A stretch of DNA of 64,000 bases from Thinopyrum elongatum (Eukaryota > Streptophyta > Magnoliopsida > Poales > Poaceae), in NCBI GenBank assembly GCA_011799875.1, contig CM022298.1, forward strand, positions 287,218,395-287,282,394, written 5' to 3'. Below are positions 10,546 to 22,207 of the stretch, one piece after another (position 1 is the first letter of the stretch; each line of letters starts with the position of its first letter). The notes beneath the pieces are model-generated. The model saw only the letters and a list, made by a program, of their open reading frames with translations. It was not told the DNA's origin and did no database searches. Both the position numbers and the translations under genes were made by a program.

Positions 10546-12732
10546 ATGGCGTCTAGCGAGGGAAATTACCACCGTAGAGGTCCCTACTTTGACGGTACTA
10601 ATTTTGCTAGTTGGAGGCATAAGATGAAAATGCATATTCTTGGACATAACCCCTCCGTTTGGGATATTGTGTGTGTTGGATTGCAAGGTGAATTCTTCGA
10701 AGATGGAAGAGAACCAAATCATGAAGCAACCGCGGAAGAATTGAAGATGTTGCAATACAATGCTCAAGCTTGCGATATACTCTTCAATGGATTGTGCCCC
10801 GAAGAATTCAAAAAAATCAGCCGCCTTGAGAATGCAAAGGAAATTTTGGATACTTTGGTTGATATGCACGAAGGTACCGAGTCCGTCAAGGAATCCAAAT
10901 TGGATGTGCTTCAAAGTCAACTTGACAAGTTCAAAATGAAGGATGGTGAAGGAGTCGCTGAAATGTATTCTAGGCTTGCTCTCATCACAAATGAGATTGC
11001 CGGCTTAGGAAGTGAAGAGATGACCGACAGATTCATCATCAAGAAGATTATAAGAGCTTTGGATGGAAAATATGATACCGTGTGCACTTTGATCCAAATG
11101 ATGCCCAATTACAAAGATCTCAAGCCAACGGAAGTCATTGGTAGAATTGTTGCTCATGAGATGTCACTTAAGGATAAGGAAGAGCTTCACAACAAGTCTA
11201 GTGGTGCTTACAAAGCTTCATGTGATGCTCCCACAACAACAAGTGAGAAACAAGCCTTCAATGAAGAATTGAGCCTAATGGTGAAGAACTTCAACAAGTT
11301 CTACAAGAGTAGAAGCAAAGAGAGAAGTTCCAAGTCAAGGTCCTACTATGATAAGAGATCTTCTAGTCGTGAACGAAATTGCTACAATTGTGGAAGACCC
11401 GGACACTACTCCAATGAGTGTACGGCTCCCTACAAAAGAAGAGAAGACTCACCTAAAAGGAGGAGTAAAAGAGATGAATCACCTCCAAGAGAGAGAAGGA
11501 GTAGAGATGATCGTTATGAACGAAGACCCTCTCGCAGAAGCAAGGATTCAGAAAGGAAGGACAAGTCATCAAAGAGCTACACAAGATGAAGACATCAAGC
11601 TCATGTTGGTGAATGGGTATCCGGTTCCGACTCCGAACACTACTCCGAGAGAAGTTATCACTCCGACTCCGAACATACTCAAGATGAAGGTGTTGCCGGT
11701 CTTGCACTTGTGTCATCCAACTCCTACGACATATTTGACTCACCAAATGAAGGAATTGGAAGATGCTTCATGGCTAAAGGCCCCACGGTATCACACCCCG
11801 AGTATGTTGATTTCAATAGTGATGAGGATGATTTGCTAGGTGATGATGATTTACCTGTTGACAACTCTAGTGATGAAAACTATGATGAAATTGCTATTAA
11901 TCATGCTAACCAAGATGAAATGAATGACAATGATAAGAAGGAGATTGAGCGTCTATCTAAAGAACTAAACACTCTTAAGTTAGCTCATGAAACTACCTTA
12001 GAAGATCATCGAGAGCTTTTAAAGACTCATGAGAAGCTATGCTTTGAAAAGATCAATCTAGAGCAAGAGCATGGGTTCTTAAAAGCAATCAATGATGATC
12101 TTCGTAAGAAAAGTTCTTCTTACATTGCCAAGCATTTACTCTTGTCTACTTACATGCCACAAGTAAAATCTAGCAACAAGAACAAGAAAGATTCTTCTTC
12201 TAGTAGTAACAATAATCATGCTAAATCCAATATTGTTGCTTCTAGTAGTTCTCTTGATTCCACTAATGATTCTCTTAGCCAAGTTACACTTGAGCAAGAA
12301 AATAGCTTATTGAAGGGAATTATAGAGAAAGGTTTTTACAAGAGCCTTGCCGGAAGTAAGCAATTTGAGGAGATTGTACGCAAGAAAGGAAGGCACCGGA
12401 AGAATCAAGGTGTTGGTTTTGAACGCAAGTTCAATGCCAATGGAGTTGAGTGGGAAGAAGATCAATACCCCAAGACGAAGTTTGTTCCTCAACAAGAGAA
12501 GTATGACCCCACTTCTTTCAAGGGAACACAAGCTCAAGATGATCTTCCACCACAAGACCACAAGCTAAAAGGCAAGGACAAGCTTCAAGAGGAGATTGAT
12601 TCATTTGAAGAAGCTCCAAAGGCCTTGGTCAAGTGGGTTCCCAAGACTACATCAAGTTCCACTTCATCAAGTACGACTACAACTCCAAGGATCCCCATCA
12701 AGTTGATGTGGGTCCCAAAGAAGAAGAACTAG
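10546..12732 (+). pseudogene. Element A gag, one nonsense codon
   Basis: This frame encodes the capsid/nucleocapsid protein that packages retrotransposon RNA. Residues 1-215 (YFDGTNFASWRHKMKMHIL...) form a copia UBN2/DUF4219-type capsid. A CX2CX4HX4C zinc knuckle (CYNCGRPGHYSNEC) sits at residues 279-292, embedded in an unusual RS/RD-rich stretch (about 254-345). A single in-frame TGA at 11587-11589, very likely from CGA, splits the gene; the same frame then runs on to 12732 through an acidic, coiled-coil-rich tail (KKEIERLSKELNTLKLAHE). Total span is 729 codons. The ATG at 10546 follows the primer site by about 70 bases. No protease or pol frame follows. Confidence 0.88.
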
Positions 12733-13314
12733 AGAGTTCTTGAGGGTGACTCCGCCAACATACTTCACTCATATTCATTTTGGCAAGGACAAGTGCAATC
12801 AACTTCCATATCTTGCACTAGTTCAAGGAGTCACAAACCCTCTTGTTGGTAAGACAAGGGACAAGGTAACCTAATGCTTTCATGGACAACATCATATGTG
12901 TATTTCACTCTATGTCTATGGATATCCTTGTGTGTTCCTTGTGGGACTAACCCATGTAGGTATTGAAAGTGCAACTCACTCCAATGGATTGCTCCAAATG
13001 ATCTACATCAACATTGAGCATCCACATCCTCAACATCTACATGAAGTCATCATCGACAAAACCCAAGGTTAGTTCATCCCTCTTAGGGGGGATATCACAT
13101 CTAGGGGGAGCTTTACTCTAAGAATTGAGCTAAAGCAACTCTAATGGTGTGAACACAACAATGCTTTATGTAAAAGTGGTAATCCCATTTGTGCTTAAAT
13201 GATGAGTATGACCTATGATCAAATGTTCTCATTTGACTCCTACGTCAATATACTCATATATAGATGACCTAGTCATCGCAAATTGCTTGATAGATGCTAG
13301 AGTGTTTGTGCATG
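12733..13314 (+). other. Element A internal DNA after gag, no pol
   Basis: No pol motif or long frame is found. A polypurine-like CTAGGGGGAGC lies at about 13101-13111. The segment ends at the GCATG target duplication (13310-13314) and resumes at 23066. Confidence 0.7.
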
Positions 13315-14213
13315 TGTCGGCGTCCTGGGAACGGGGGTACCCAGACTTGCCTGCCTGCGGCCCACGGCGTGGCTCCATCGACAGCCTGGTACGGCCCAGC
13401 TTCAGCGACAACAACTCAAGACCCTCGCGAGGGGCCAAGCCTCGCGAGGCCGACGACACCAAGACCTCCATGAGGAGCGGCCTCCTCAGGCTGGTTCCCG
13501 AGGAGCGGAGATCTCTATGCAAGCCTCACCTCGTGAGGTCCGAATGACGTGAGCCATGATGACCAAGGCCAGGCGGGCGCCAGCGGGCGCAGTGTACCAG
13601 TTTCCTCTTCGGTGCTAAAGAGGCAAGCGCAGGCGCGGAGTCCCGAGGAATCAGCCAAAGGTTTCCATTCCCGTGCAGCAAGACCAAGACCACCAGGACG
13701 GCAGGACGGAGGTCATCACCGAGCCCACCATGGCGTCACAACCAGAGGCTTTTGCAGGTGAAGACTACTTTTGTCAGGATAGCATGTACTAGTTGTCTCC
13801 CTTCGAATTTGGCCATTGTGGGATCCCTTCCCGCCTTTCATTTGGGAAGAGGACCAAGGCCACTATAAATAGGACTTAGCCACCACCATAGAGGGAGAGA
13901 GGTGGACGACGGATCATTCAGATCACCCTCACTCCACCAGCTCACTCGAGCTCAAGAACACCTCTCCTCCTGAGGCTGTTCGCCACTGTACTAGTTCATC
14001 CTCAGCCCCTCGAGGCCAATCCACCACAAAGCAGGAGTAGGGTTTTACATCGCAAGGTGGCCCAAACCTGGGTAAACGGATGTGTCTCTTTTCCTTACAG
14101 TTCGTCGAGCTAGGCTGTGAGATTAGCAAGTAGGCAGACTGGGGAGGACGAGTTCTTTGCACGCACCCCAGAGTTCGAACCTCTCAAGGGTTTGCGGAAC
14201 CCGAAATCCGACA
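13315..14213 (+). repeat. 5' LTR of element N (899 bp)
   Basis: It starts TGTCGGCGTCCTGGGAACGG and ends CCGAAATCCGACA. TATAAATA at 13864-13871 is the likely promoter. Two perfect 12-bp palindromes with a CCTCGCGAGG core lie at 13422-13433 and 13439-13450, and a related ACCTCGTGAGGT at 13528-13539. The 3' LTR lacks about 41 bp of this copy, with AAGCCTC homology at the deletion. Confidence 0.93.
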
Positions 14214-14215
14214 TT

Positions 14216-14233
14216 TGGCGCGCCAGGTAGGGG
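14216..14233 (+). promoter_or_regulatory. Primer binding site of element N
   Basis: TGGCGCGCCAGGTAGGGG follows the 5' LTR by two bases, the position and TGG start expected of a tRNA primer site. I do not assign the tRNA. Confidence 0.75.
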
Positions 14234-14285
14234 TGCAGTGGAGCCTCTCTTCCGCCGGTTGATCCACCGCCGCTCCACCGCTTCC

Positions 14286-15821
14286 ATGGCTGGTGCTCGT
14301 CGAGCTCGTGCTGAGCGTCGGGCCGCCCTCGCCGCCCGCGTCGCTCAGACAGCGCTTGCGGGTGACGGCTGCCCTCGCCGTCCCCCGTCTCTAGTGGCGA
14401 ACGCCGCCACCGGCCCTGTGGCGCATGAGCAGCAAGCTTCGTCACTGCACCCTTCTGTGCGGCGGGATGGGCGCACCGCCACCCCGTCGCTGACTCCGGC
14501 TGGTTCGTCTTCTCATGCTCGTCGCGGGCCGGCAAACGCGCAGGCTGCGTTGCTCATGGCGCGCGAGCTCCTGCGCTACCGCCCCGTCGACGACCTCTAC
14601 GAAGAATGGCTGGACCGCATCGCCGAGCTTGTCAGCGCCGCCGGGGACTCTCCTGCACCATCTCGCTCGCTGCCTCACCCGCCGCCTGCTGCGGGTGACG
14701 TGGCCCACGGAGCACCTCCTCCACCTCCCCATCAAGACGTCGCCGTCGGGCCAAGGCGAGAGGCCCCGCGGCGCGACCCGCCGCACAGGGCGCCGGCGCG
14801 TGAAGATGAAAGCTGCCAGGTGGTGCAGCGGCCGCAAGAAGATGCTCGTGCACTCCCAGCACCGCCACGTCAAGACCGTGTGCCACCTGCAGCGGTGGCG
14901 CGCGAGCGCCAAGACCAGGCTCCACCTCCACGATGGGCTCCCGTGACCACAACGAGTTGCCGCGCATTCACTCCGAAGCTTTGCAGCGTCGTCTGGCTGG
15001 GGAAGTTCAAGCCCGACCTGCCTCCGCGCTATGACGGCACCCCTGACCCTGCCGAGTTCTTGCAGCTCTACGAGCTGAGCATCGAGGCAGCCAACGGCGA
15101 CAAGAAGGTTATGGCGAACTGGTTTCCCATGGCCCTCAAGTATGGTGCGCGCTCGTGGCTCCTGAACCTGCCCGCGGGATCGATCTCCTCCTGGGACGAA
15201 ATGCGAGAGCATTTCGTCGCCAACTTCCAGGGCACTCGCGACCGTCCACCGGCTGCGGGTGACCTGCGGTGCATCAAGCAGCAGCCAGGAGAGTCCTTGC
15301 AGAAGTACATCCAGAGCTTCAACAGCGTCCACCTCAAGATCCCCAAGGTGTCGGACGAGGCCATCATCTCGGCATTCACTGATGGCGTCCGCGACGTCAA
15401 GATGAAGGAGGAGCTCGCCATACGTGAGGACCTATGCACGGCTCTGGAGATGTTCAACATGGCAACCAAGTGTGCAAGAGCTGAGCAAGGTCGCCTCTCT
15501 CTCCTGGAGCTCCCAGGGGTCGACCCAGAAGACAAGAAGGCCAAAGCCAAGGATGTGAAGCGCAAGGGACCGGCTGTGCTCGCGGTCGAACCAGAGATGA
15601 AGCGCGGCTGCGACCACCCAGAGTCATCCAAGGGTAGCCGCCCGTTCTGCGTCTTCCACAACATGCACAGCTACAACACCAACGACTGCCAGGAGCTCAG
15701 GGCCATTCGCGACGAGCGCCTCGGTCGACGCCCCGAGCGCAGCGACCGAGGCTACGGCCCACGGAGGAGGCCGAGGTGGAGGACGCTGGGACGGCCGCGA
15801 CCCCCGCCAAGAATGGCGTGA
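14286..15821 (+). pseudogene. Element N gag, frameshifted near its end
   Basis: This is a gypsy capsid protein. An Ala/Arg/Pro-rich N-terminus is followed by the retrotransposon gag domain (PPRYDGTPDPAEFLQLYE ... LNLPAGSISSWDEMREHF ... KQQPGESLQKYIQSF) at about 15025-15480. A cysteine/histidine box (FCVFHNMHSYNTNDC) lies near 15640. The ATG at 14286 is chosen because it is the first after the primer site; the open frame extends further upstream into the LTR. Around 15755-15775 a small indel shifts the frame. The other frame continues in QEWRDQPREDRW straight into the protease at 16009, so gag and protease were originally one polyprotein. Confidence 0.85.
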
Positions 15822-16008
15822 TCAGCCTCGTGAGGACCGCTGGCAGGGCCAGCCTCGTGAGGGCCCCTGGAGAGACCAGCCTTGTGAGGACCGTCCTCAG
15901 GGCAACGTTGGCCTTCCTCCACTGCTGCCACCACCAAGAAGGAATGACGACCACCACCAGGACGAGGGGGCTGGGGGCTTCCAGGAGGCTCGTGCCATCG
16001 CCTGCATC

Positions 16009-16767
16009 TTGGGCGGCGCTCAGGCCCCTGCCTCTCATCGCATCTTCAAGCAGTTTGCCCGTGAGGTGAATGCGGCCCTCCCCAAGCTCGAGGCAACGCG
16101 TCCGTTCAGGTGGTCCAAGTGCACCATCACCTTCAGCCCATCCGATCAGCTCAAGTGCGTGGCAACTGCCGGTGCTCTCCCGATGCTCTGCTCGCCTACC
16201 ATCAGCAACATGCTCGTCACCAAGACTCTCATCGATGGCGGTGCGGGGCTCAACATTCTCTCCATCGAGACATTCGACCGACTACAGGTGCCCTACGACC
16301 AGCTGCAGCCTACCAAGCCTTTCTCAGGAGTGACCGACGGCTCCACCACCCCGATAAGGTAGATCCGCCTCCCTGTCACCTTCGGCAAGCGCGACAACTA
16401 CCGCACCGAGCTCATCGACTTCGACGTCGCCCACATTCGCCTTCCATACAACGCCATCCTTGGGTATCCGGCCCTGGCCAAGTTCATGGTGGTGACTCAT
16501 CATGGTTACAATGTCCTCAAGATGACAGGGAGCTGCGGTGTCATCACGGTCGCCTGCGAGTAGAAGGATGCGGTGTGCTCTCTCGAGCGCACCTACCAGG
16601 CTGCGGCGGTTGAGAACCCAGACGATGAAGGTGCCGTCTACCCTCCTGAGGCTGTCCCCGAGAAGAAGAAGCAGCTGCTTTGCCAAGGACCTCAGGAGAG
16701 CGGGGTGTCCAGCGGCACCACCTCAGGCCCTGCGCCCACTGACGGGGCGCCTCCCTCTCTCGCATAG
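16009..16767 (+). pseudogene. Element N aspartic protease region, two stops
   Basis: The frame encodes FAREVNAALPKLEATRPF, then a gypsy retropepsin-like segment with TLIDGGAGLNILS (a DGG in place of DTG/DSG, usual in this lineage) and AILGYPALAKFM. In-frame TAG codons at 16360-16362 and 16561-16563 interrupt it before the final TAG at 16765. The enzyme would cleave the gag-pol polyprotein. The frame is continuous with the shifted gag frame upstream. Confidence 0.8.
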
Positions 16768-17035
16768 GAAGGCACGCCCGGCGCCCCTCTCAGGCTGTGC
16801 TCGGGGGCTCTCCTCTGGAGGGCCTTTGACCTGGCCAACGTCACAAGGGAGACGCTCGGGCACCATGTGGAGGCGTGCTTCAGTGCGCGCTTCTGCCAGG
16901 AGGGTACAAGGCGCGAGGTGCCAGCTGCTCAGGAGTTCATCACCAAGGCAATCAAGGAGCTTCAGGAGACAAGAGCTATGTGAGGCGACCATCGCCCACC
17001 ACCCGGCGCGGCTCCTTGTCCCGGCGAGGACAGCG

Positions 17036-17316
17036 AGCTGTGCGTCTGCGTCAACATCCCAGGGCTCAATAGGGCCACATCTCAGGAGCGCTTCTGGCCG
17101 TCCCGCGGTAGCCGGTGCGAGGGTCCCCCTCACAGCTATGTTCGCATGCCTTTGGGCTTGTCGAGCGCAGCTGCCGCACTCCAGCGCCACATGCGGGGCA
17201 TCCTGGTGGCTCATGAGGCCAGAAGCCAGGAGATCCCATCAGAGGAGGAGATGGATCCTCGCAAGCCCCCCGGGCCCCCAGAGCCTCCTGAGGCTCAGGG
17301 CCTAGGCGGCTCATGA
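17036..17316 (+). pseudogene. Element N reverse transcriptase remnant
   Basis: This frame contains LCVCVNIPGLNRATSQERFW, resembling the start of gypsy RT (CVDFTDLN-type), then very soon SYVRMPLGLSSAAAALQRHM, which matches the later FxYxRMPFGL...FQR block. The stretch that should lie between, with the first catalytic Asp and the SGYHQI-type block, is gone, and no downstream YxDD box is present. A TGA at 17314-17316 ends it. Sequence from 16768 to 17035 contains related but shifted fragments. The element cannot supply its own RT. Confidence 0.6.
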
Positions 17317-18522
17317 GGAATGACTTCTGCGGCACGCGTCTTCAGCTACTCCAACACCTCTTCAGCAACAGTGCCAGGTGACATTTTCTGGTTTGTTCAG
17401 TTGGGGGCGCTCCTCGGGCTGCATTATCCCCAAGCCGCATGGGTCCGTCCCCGCGGCATGTATCATTTTGCATCTATCAGAACTAGCTCTACCCTATCCA
17501 TGGGTTTATTTATGATTATCACTTGACTGTCCGGTGCTTCGTCACCATAAACGTCGTACGCCCTTGCAAGCCCACCCACGACCGCCTCATGATTAAGGAC
17601 TGGCACGGCGTCTGTGCTCGGGTCCGTCCCTGCAGCGTCGCTAAACCCAAGTGGCTGAGCTCTGGCTCGCGGGCCAGCTCCCGTGCACGTCACCTCCCAT
17701 GGTCCTTGGTGCCTTGTTCTTGCATGAGCTAATCGGGGGCGGGTAAGTTAGGGCGCGCGACCCGGTGCCTCGCCACCATGGGAGCCGCGCATCGGTTGTC
17801 TTTCTTCAGGACATTCGCATGAGAATACTGGGCATGGCGTCTGTGCTTGGGTCCGTCCCTGCAGCATCGACAAACCCAACGGCTAAGCTCTGTCTGGCGG
17901 GCCGGACCAGTTCATGTCACCTCCTGGGGCCGTTGGTGTTTGGCCTTCTCATGCGATAACCTCAGGAGATTCACTCGGCGCAGGTTGCCTAACCATCTCG
18001 CAGGACTATTACAAGTGTTACGAATCAAATTCAGGCGCAACCCGCCTTGAGGTAGGGCCTCGTGAGTCCCGCGCTGGCTCACGAGTGCCCATACACACCT
18101 CCTCTAGCCCTGCCGTGCAAGCCACATGTCAGGGCGGGGCTGTACACGCCCCGGGGTCTCCCCTCAGAGGGAGCCCCCACCCACGTACCAGTGGAGGCAC
18201 CATGCTCCACGCTGGCAGTCGACACGGTCGAGGAGCGGCTATGCCCGTGCAAGAGCGGTAGCGCCATGCTCCGCGCTGGTGATAAACAACTGGGGGCAGC
18301 CTAACGGCTGCACTAACCTCAGGAGAGCCACCAGGCTCGGTGTTCAGCCTCACCGCGCTGCTTTCCCCTCGGGAGAGTAGCGCGAGGGGGCTGGGCACGG
18401 GGGCTACGCTCAGGTCATGCCTGGCGTACGCCACCTTGCCAGGTCCCTCGGACCTGGTCTTCGTGCATCCCTCCCGAGCGAAAGCCCGGCGAGGACAGGT
18501 ATGGGGGTTTTTGTTCGCACGT
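17317..18522 (+). other. Element N non-coding internal DNA
   Basis: This GC-rich region lies between the RT remnant and the tandem repeats. Recurrent phrases such as GTCCGTCCC(C/T)GC and CTCAGGAGA suggest old internal duplications. I find no coding domain. Confidence 0.5.
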
Positions 18523-19020
18523 CAAGGGGGACCCCTGGGCATCACGACCCAGGGGCCTAACTGGTCACGTAGCCCCTCACCCCTTGGTCTCGTCCTGGCA
18601 ATCCGGACGACCCAACGGCGGCTGAGGTAAGCAAGGGCCCGGGCCCTACCGACGCAGAACGCCAAGACCCACTCTTGTGTCTCCTTCCCGAGGGTTGTTC
18701 GTACATCAAGGGGGACCCCTGGGTATTGCGACCCAGGGGCCTAACTGGTCACGTAGCCCCTCACCCCTTGGTCTTATCCTGGCGATCCGGATGACCCAAC
18801 GGTGGCTGAGGTACGTGCGGGGCCGGGCCCTGCCGACGCAGAACGCACTCTTGCGTCTCCTTCCCGAGGGCAGTTCGTACGTTAAGGGGGACTCCTAAGC
18901 ATCGCGACTTAGGAGCCTAACTGGACACGTAGCCCCTCACCCCTTGGTCTCATCCTGGCGATCCGGACGACCCAACGGCGGCTGAGGTATGCGCGGGGCC
19001 GAGCCCTGCCGACGCAGAAC
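18523..19020 (+). repeat. Three about 175-bp tandem units with conserved hairpin
   Basis: Units start at 18523, 18697 and 18873 with GTTCGYACRTYAAGGGGGA. Each carries an 8-bp stem and 8-nt loop (arms 18532-18539/18548-18555, 18716-18723/18732-18739, 18892-18899/18908-18915). In unit 3 the stem changes from CCCCTGGG/CCCAGGGG to CTCCTAAG/CTTAGGAG, keeping every pair. The units lie between the pol remnant and the antisense gene of element N. Confidence 0.85.
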
Positions 19021-19171
19021 ATCAAAGCAAACGGAAAGGAAACCGCAGAACCTTAGCAAGTTATTACAAAACATACTGTCTCTTAAAGTTCCAAAGCATA
19101 AGTTCTTACACCTCCACGAGGCACAATACATGTTGTAGGAATAAAACAAGGGGAAAGCACCGCCATCTCCT

Positions 19172-21914
19172 TCAGCCTTGGACGCCACCGTTGCCCGCTT
19201 GGGGAGTCCCGTCATCGACGACGTCGCCGCCGTCCTTGCCGTCAGCCGTAGGCACGGGGTCGACGGCGAGGAACTTCCGCAGCAGGGCCTCCACTTGACC
19301 CTTCACGGCCTCAGCAGCACCATCTTGGAGCTCAGGGTCCACGGGTTCGAGCAGGGCACCAAAGTCGAAGCTGGAGTCCCAAAGATGGAGGTGGCTGAAG
19401 ACGCGTGTTGCGGCCGAGGCCGAAAGCGCGTGGGCTTCCCCCTCCACCATGGGGCCCACTCCGATGATGATGCCCTTGAGCGCCGCGACGAGCTTGGGGA
19501 GCAGCCCGGCGGGGCCATCCTCCGGAGTCACCAGCGGCTCCTTGTACCCGCTCCCGTAGAGATCCTGCAGTGCCTTGCGGGACCTCTGCTCGAGGGAGTC
19601 GAAGGCGGTACGCCCCGCGGTGGCTGCCTCCTCAGCCTTGGCAAGGAGTTTCTCCCTGGCCTCCAGCCGAGCCTTCTCGTCGAAGATAAGCTGGGCGTGG
19701 GACGCCTGGGCCGCCTCCACCTCCTCCTTCAGCTTCACCAGGCGGCCGCGCTCCGTGGCCTGCTCCCGAGATGCCTGCTCCAGCTCGGCGTCACGACCGG
19801 CGACCGCAGACTCCCGCTCCTTTAGCTTTTCCTCATGCTCCTCGAGTTGGCGGGCGCGGGTGACCTGTTCATCGCGGAGGGCTTCCAGCTCGGCCTCCGC
19901 CGCGCGGCAGCGCTCCTCAGTATCCTTCGCGTCCTTCAATGCCACATCACGGGCGGCGGCGGCCACGCTGGCCACCTTTCAGCCCTCCTCTTCAGCAGCG
20001 TCGTCCTGGTCCCAGGCCGCCCTGACGGACGAGTCAGCCTGGAGCCACCCCGAGACCAGCTCCAGGCGCCTCGATGCCCGGCGCCGGTCGGGGCCCCGAA
20101 CATCGTTCCGAATTTGATACAACACGGAGAAGGCCTGCTCCAGAGCACCGGGCGTGGTAGAAGAGCCGCAGCCCGCCAGCGTGACGGCTGGAAGAGGAGA
20201 CGGCGACGGCATCAAGACTGGCGAAGCAGCAACAGCAAGGATGGCCGGGGGCTCCGGAGCCCTCGGGTCGTCAGCAGGCGCGCTGAAGGCAAGCGTCCCT
20301 GAAGCCGGCGCGGCCGCAGAGGCATCCTTCTCCTGAGGCTGGGCCCCTGAGCCTCGCGAGGGCAACCCTACGGCAGGAGGATGCGAGCTAGCCTCGTCCG
20401 TCTGCACCAGAACCTCCGGGGCCGAGGCGGGCCGCTTGGCCTCAGGAGCCCTCGCCTCCTCCTTCTTCCTTTTCGCCGCCAGCATTGGCCTGGCCGCAGA
20501 GAGGAAAATGTCAGAGCACTTACTGATCCGTGGCGACGTAGTCCCTCGTCCTCTTCAGGAGCGTGATGCCCACAGGCTTCATGGGCGTGAGCCCCGCCGC
20601 ACTCTCGGGAGCGGATGAGCGCGCGGCGGCCGGATCTGCGGCAGCGGCGGCCGACGGCGGGGCCGAGGCACCACCTCGGGGAAGCAACGACGACCTGTCC
20701 TTCTTCGGGACACCCTGCTTCAGCTTCTTCGGAGGGGTACCCCTGGACCTCGTGGTGACCCCGGCGGAGCGCGGCGACTCCCTGACTGGGTGCTCGTCGG
20801 CGTCGTCATCAGAGAAGGCGCGGAGGAGCTCACTCCGCCGTGGGGGAGAAGTCTCCCCCACCTCCTCCAAGGTCGCCTCCGAGCTCTCGTTCCCCTTCTC
20901 CCTGGAGGGATCGCCGGAGGACACCAGCGCCGGGGAGCCCGCGGGGAGGGAAGGCTCCAGCGGCACGAGCCCCCGCTCGTTGAAGATAGGCATGGCGGCG
21001 GCTATCTTCTCCCTGTCGGCGCGATGGTACAACGGGAGATGGGCGTCCGAGGGGCCACCCTGGTCCTTCCCGAGCAAGGTGCGCACGACCTTGCTCAGCT
21101 CCTCGTCAGACAAGTTGTCTGGGCGCAACCGGAGGTCGTCTTCCGTGCCCTTGAACCTCCACAGGGGGCGCGAGTGCGCTTGGAGCGGAGCCAGGCACTG
21201 CGTCAGGAACTCCTTGACAATCATGGCCCCTGTCAGCTTCTCCGCCTTCGGGTCCTCCGCCTTCAGGTCGGCCATCATTCTCTCCAGCAACTGCTCCGCC
21301 CTGGGGTCGGTGAGCTTCTCGTGAGCCCATCGATCCAGGGGCCTCGGCAGCACGGTCGGCAGCTCTAGCCGAGCGTGGGAGCGCTTGGCGTCCATGAAGA
21401 TCCACTTGTTTTGAAAGTCCTCGACCTTCTTCCCGGCCCGCGAGATCGGGTTGCAGTCGTTGGCCGCGATGAAGCTGGCGCACCCAGAGTACTGGCCGCT
21501 GCTTATCCGGAGGTAGAAGAAGTGGCGGAACAGCGTGACGGAGGGCGTCACCCCCACGAACGCTTCGCAGTAGAAGGCAAAGATCGACAGGAGGAGGATG
21601 GAGTTGAGATGAAGATGGAGGGCGTGGAGACCATAGTGGTTGAGGACGGCGTAGAAGAAATGGGAGAAAGGGGGAACCAGCCCAGCGAAGACGCTGTGCG
21701 GGAAGAAGGGGTAGAAGGTGTCACCCAAGGCTTCCGGCTGGGCGGAGCCGACCCGGAGCGCCGTCTCCCCTCCCTCATTGTCGGCGCCCACCGTCAGCGG
21801 GAGCACGGCAGCAAGGTGCTTCTCCTCGGCGATGGAGGACGCGCTCAAGGCTGGCTCAAACCAGGGAGCCGAGCGCGCGGCAGAGGCCGGTGACTTCGCC
21901 TTGTCGGTGGCCAT
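19172..21914 (-). pseudogene. Antisense ORF of element N (gypsy-type transposon protein)
   Basis: This long minus-strand gene lies just inside the 3' LTR, antisense to gag-pol, as in Tat-lineage gypsies. The first exon (ATG 21914 to about 20524) contains FYAVLNHYGLHALHLHLNSI, FRHFFYLRISSGQ and AGKKVEDFQNKWIFMDAK, characteristic of the 'putative gypsy type transposon' domain (PF04195-like). It then has a Ser/Pro/acidic tail with a PPKKLKQ basic patch. A GTAAGT donor at about 20524 and a CCAG acceptor near 20491 leave only 34 nt, short for a plant intron. The next part (20485-19982) runs to an in-frame TGA at 19979-19981, beyond which the same frame gives a long coiled coil (EERCRAAEAELEALRDEQV) ending at 19172. 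Role unknown. It is mostly intact. Confidence 0.75.
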
Positions 21915-22207
21915 CGATGGCGAGTCTGGGGAAAGGATTCAGCAGATCTAGAGGCGCGCTAAGAAGAAGGAGAAGGGGATCTGGAGCAAGATGGAAGAAA
22001 GGCAATGAGGGCTCAGCGGCAAGCGCCAGCCTTTTTGTCAGCCAGGGACAGTTGCCGAGGCGGCGTGGGGAAGCAAAGATGCCCACGTCCCATCAATCAC
22101 CACGCGTCGACCAAGGCCGCAGGCGGTTAGGGCCCGCGGCGCTCCGCACTTGCCCTTTGGCTTTGCCTCGAAGCCAAGTCCAAGCGCGCCTTGGGCCCGG
22201 GGGCTAC

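Noticed and set aside
14442..15332. 296-codon open frame on the minus strand
   Set aside because: It is opposite the element N gag in GC-rich DNA and has no domain; a shadow of gag.
16538..17305. 255-codon open frame on the plus strand
   Set aside because: It is Arg/Ser/Ala-rich and out of frame with the protease and RT remnants, which show real motifs.
20563..21324. 253-codon open frame on the plus strand
   Set aside because: It lies opposite the antisense ORF of element N, whose minus-strand protein has recognisable domain blocks; the plus frame is low-complexity Ser/Arg sequence.
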